Assembly (NCBI GenBank): GCA_003216465.1
Contig: QCIU01000005.1
Span: 62,001 to 126,000, forward strand
Direction: 5' to 3'
Source: Prochlorococcus sp. AG-402-N10
Lineage (GTDB): Bacteria > Cyanobacteriota > Cyanobacteriia > PCC-6307 > Cyanobiaceae
DNA length: 64,000 nt
Position numbers and translations under genes: made by a program. Of the stretch, positions 61,926 to 64,000 are shown piece after piece (the first letter of the stretch is position 1; each line of letters opens with the position of its first letter). The notes beneath the pieces were generated by a model. That model was not told the origin of the DNA. It did not search any database and was given only the letters and a program-made list of their open reading frames with translations.

Positions 61926-63335
61926 TTGCATACAAAATCGCTATTTCAAGAGCATTACCATTTTATTGGCATAGGTGGTATTGGAATGTCTGCAATCGCG
62001 ATGGCATTAATAAAAAAAGGAAACTCGGTATCAGGATCTGATTTAATTACAAATAAAGAAACAGAAAAATTAAAAAAATTAGGTGCATTAATATTTGAAG
62101 CTCAAGATAAAAATAATATTGATTTTATAAATTCTAAATTTAAAAGTCAAAAGATTAATTTTGTCTTTAGTTCCGCTATTAAAGAAGATAATGAAGAATT
62201 TTCTTATTGTAAGAAAAATAAATTTTTAATAAGGCATCGTTCAGAAATTCTTGCGATGATAATGAAATCTTACACTTCTTTATCAGTAGCTGGTAGTCAT
62301 GGGAAAACATCTACAAGTACGTTCCTCTCAACGTTATTACAGGTATGTACAAACAATTCATCCTCAATAACAGGCGGCATAATCCCAATTTATAAATCAA
62401 ATGCTCATATCGATAATACTAAGTTCTTAGTTGCAGAAATTGATGAATCTGACGGGACGATTAGTAAATATTACTCTGATATTGGAATAATTAATAATAT
62501 AGACTTCGATCATTGTGATCACTTTTCAGATATCAATGAAATATTATCTTCATTTAAAAAATTTGCTTCTAATTCTAAAAAATTATTAGTCAATTATGAT
62601 TGCAAAATTACAAGAGAGAACTTTAATTCAGAATATCGATGGTCCAATAAAGATTTTAAGAAAATAGCTTATTCAATCATTCCATATGTAATTAATAAAA
62701 CACATACTATTGGTAAATATTATGAAAATGGGATTTTTGTAGATATGATGACTATCCCAATACCTGGATTGCATAATCTGTCTAATATTACTGCTGCAAT
62801 AGCAGCATCAAGAATGATAGGAATATCTTTAAATAAAATTAAAAAAAATATTAAATTTTTAGAATTACCTAAAAAAAGATTTGAACTTAGAGGTGAGTTT
62901 GAAGAAAGGACGATATATGATGACTACGCACATCATCCTAACGAAATTAAAGCAACAATTGATTTAGCAAAATTATTTATTAAAGATAAACTTAATTGTA
63001 ATAAACAAAAAGGAAGATTAATTGCTATTTTTCAACCACATAGATTTTCAAGAGTTAAAGAATTTATTAATGAATTTGCTGAAGAACTTGCAAAAGCAGA
63101 TATTATCTATTTAACTAATATTTTTGGGGCTGGAGAAAAAAATATAAATAATATTAATTCTCAACTAATTGCTAACTTAATTTATAAAAGAAATAAGAAT
63201 GTTCAGTATTTTAAAGACAATTACGAAATTAAAAATAACTTTTATAAATTAACAAAGAAAAATGACTTTATCGTAAACATGGGGGCGGGTGATTGTCATA
63301 ACTTATGGCAAATCTTAAATAATCAAAATACATAG
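61926..63335 (+). CDS. murC: UDP-N-acetylmuramate-alanine ligase
   Basis: HFIGIGGIGMSAIA, SVAGSHGKTSTSTFLS, YDDYAHHPNEIKATI; TTG start. Confidence 0.95.
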   Translation: MHTKSLFQEHYHFIGIGGIGMSAIAMALIKKGNSVSGSDLITNKETEKLKKLGALIFEAQDKNNIDFINSKFKSQKINFVFSSAIKEDNEEFSYCKKNKFLIRHRSEILAMIMKSYTSLSVAGSHGKTSTSTFLSTLLQVCTNNSSSITGGIIPIYKSNAHIDNTKFLVAEIDESDGTISKYYSDIGIINNIDFDHCDHFSDINEILSSFKKFASNSKKLLVNYDCKITRENFNSEYRWSNKDFKKIAYSIIPYVINKTHTIGKYYENGIFVDMMTIPIPGLHNLSNITAAIAASRMIGISLNKIKKNIKFLELPKKRFELRGEFEERTIYDDYAHHPNEIKATIDLAKLFIKDKLNCNKQKGRLIAIFQPHRFSRVKEFINEFAEELAKADIIYLTNIFGAGEKNINNINSQLIANLIYKRNKNVQYFKDNYEIKNNFYKLTKKNDFIVNMGAGDCHNLWQILNNQNT

Positions 63336-63352
63336 AAATAAATATATATTTA

Positions 63353-64000
63353 ATGAAAAATATTAATTTTGAAAAGAAAATAAAACTTTCTAACTATACA
63401 ACAATAAAAGTTGGCGGATTTGCAGAATATTTTTCTAAACCAAATACTTCTAGTGAATTCATCAATTTAATAAAGTGGTCGAATCTAAATAATCAACAAT
63501 GTAGGGTTATAGGGGCTGGTTCAAATGTATTAATAAATAATGTTTTATTAAAAGGATTAACAATATGTACTAAAAAAATGCGATCTATTAAAATTGAATC
63601 TCATTCAGGAATTGTAGTAGCAGATTCTGGTGTGATGCTTCCAACGATGTCGAATATGCTCGCAAAAAATGGATTACAAGGCGGTGAATGGACTGTAGGG
63701 ATTCCAGGAACAGTAGGCGGTGCTCTTTATATGAATGCAGGATCAGGAAAATTGTCATTGGCAAAGAATCTTTTATCAGTTCAAGTTATTGACACTAAAA
63801 CTCTTGAAATATCTGAAATTGAAAAAAAAGATATAAATTTTCAATACAGGTCCAGTCCTTTTCAACAAAATAATCTTTTAATAATAAGTGCAAAGCTATT
63901 ATTTGAACCTCAAGGAAATATTAAACAATTACTAAAAACTACAAAGGAAAATCTTAAAAGAAAAACCGAAACGCAGCCATACGATTTACCAAGCTTTGGA
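63353..64000 (+). CDS. murB: UDP-N-acetylenolpyruvoylglucosamine reductase (partial, runs off window)
   Basis: NYTTIKVGGFAEYF, GAGSNVLINN, GIPGTVGGALYMNAG translated from raw sequence. Confidence 0.93.
   Translation, partial: MKNINFEKKIKLSNYTTIKVGGFAEYFSKPNTSSEFINLIKWSNLNNQQCRVIGAGSNVLINNVLLKGLTICTKKMRSIKIESHSGIVVADSGVMLPTMSNMLAKNGLQGGEWTVGIPGTVGGALYMNAGSGKLSLAKNLLSVQVIDTKTLEISEIEKKDINFQYRSSPFQQNNLLIISAKLLFEPQGNIKQLLKTTKENLKRKTETQPYDLPSFG

Overview
The window is AT-rich marine picocyanobacterial chromosome. I identify it as Prochlorococcus (high-light-like) from gene content and from the tmRNA tag ANKIVSFSRQTAPVAA. It holds about 55 genes. Most are housekeeping: sufS, def, accC, smc, argJ, coaE, gatB, ndk, speA, alaS, mrdA, guaA, cbiD, pdxA, accB, efp, thiL, gap2, murC and partial murB. 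Photosynthesis or redox genes are psbX, ycf66, an Hli protein and a Flv3/Flv1-type flavodiiron pair. RNA genes are a tRNA-Leu whose fold gives anticodon AAG and a circularly permuted two-piece tmRNA. The most unusual structure is in the two accessory stretches, downstream of argJ (about 21.7-24.7 kb) and guaA (about 45.2-49.3 kb), and possibly a third downstream of the first flavodiiron gene (36.4-37.3 kb). In each, short single-gene segments are separated by copies of the 3' end of the neighbouring housekeeping gene. The argJ copies still read (I/T)NSEYTT-stop and two guaA copies still read GTIEWE-stop. The copies are accompanied by paired direct repeats with an exact 11-bp period (for example GTGACAAAcccGTGACAAA, AGTGGTATtttAGTGGTAT, and four phased TCACA). 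My inference is serial site-specific integration of small, integrase-less cassettes into the 3' ends of protein-coding genes, with the 11-bp repeats acting as tyrosine-recombinase arm-type sites. No integrase gene is present in the window. No searches were run; family calls come from reading the sequence.
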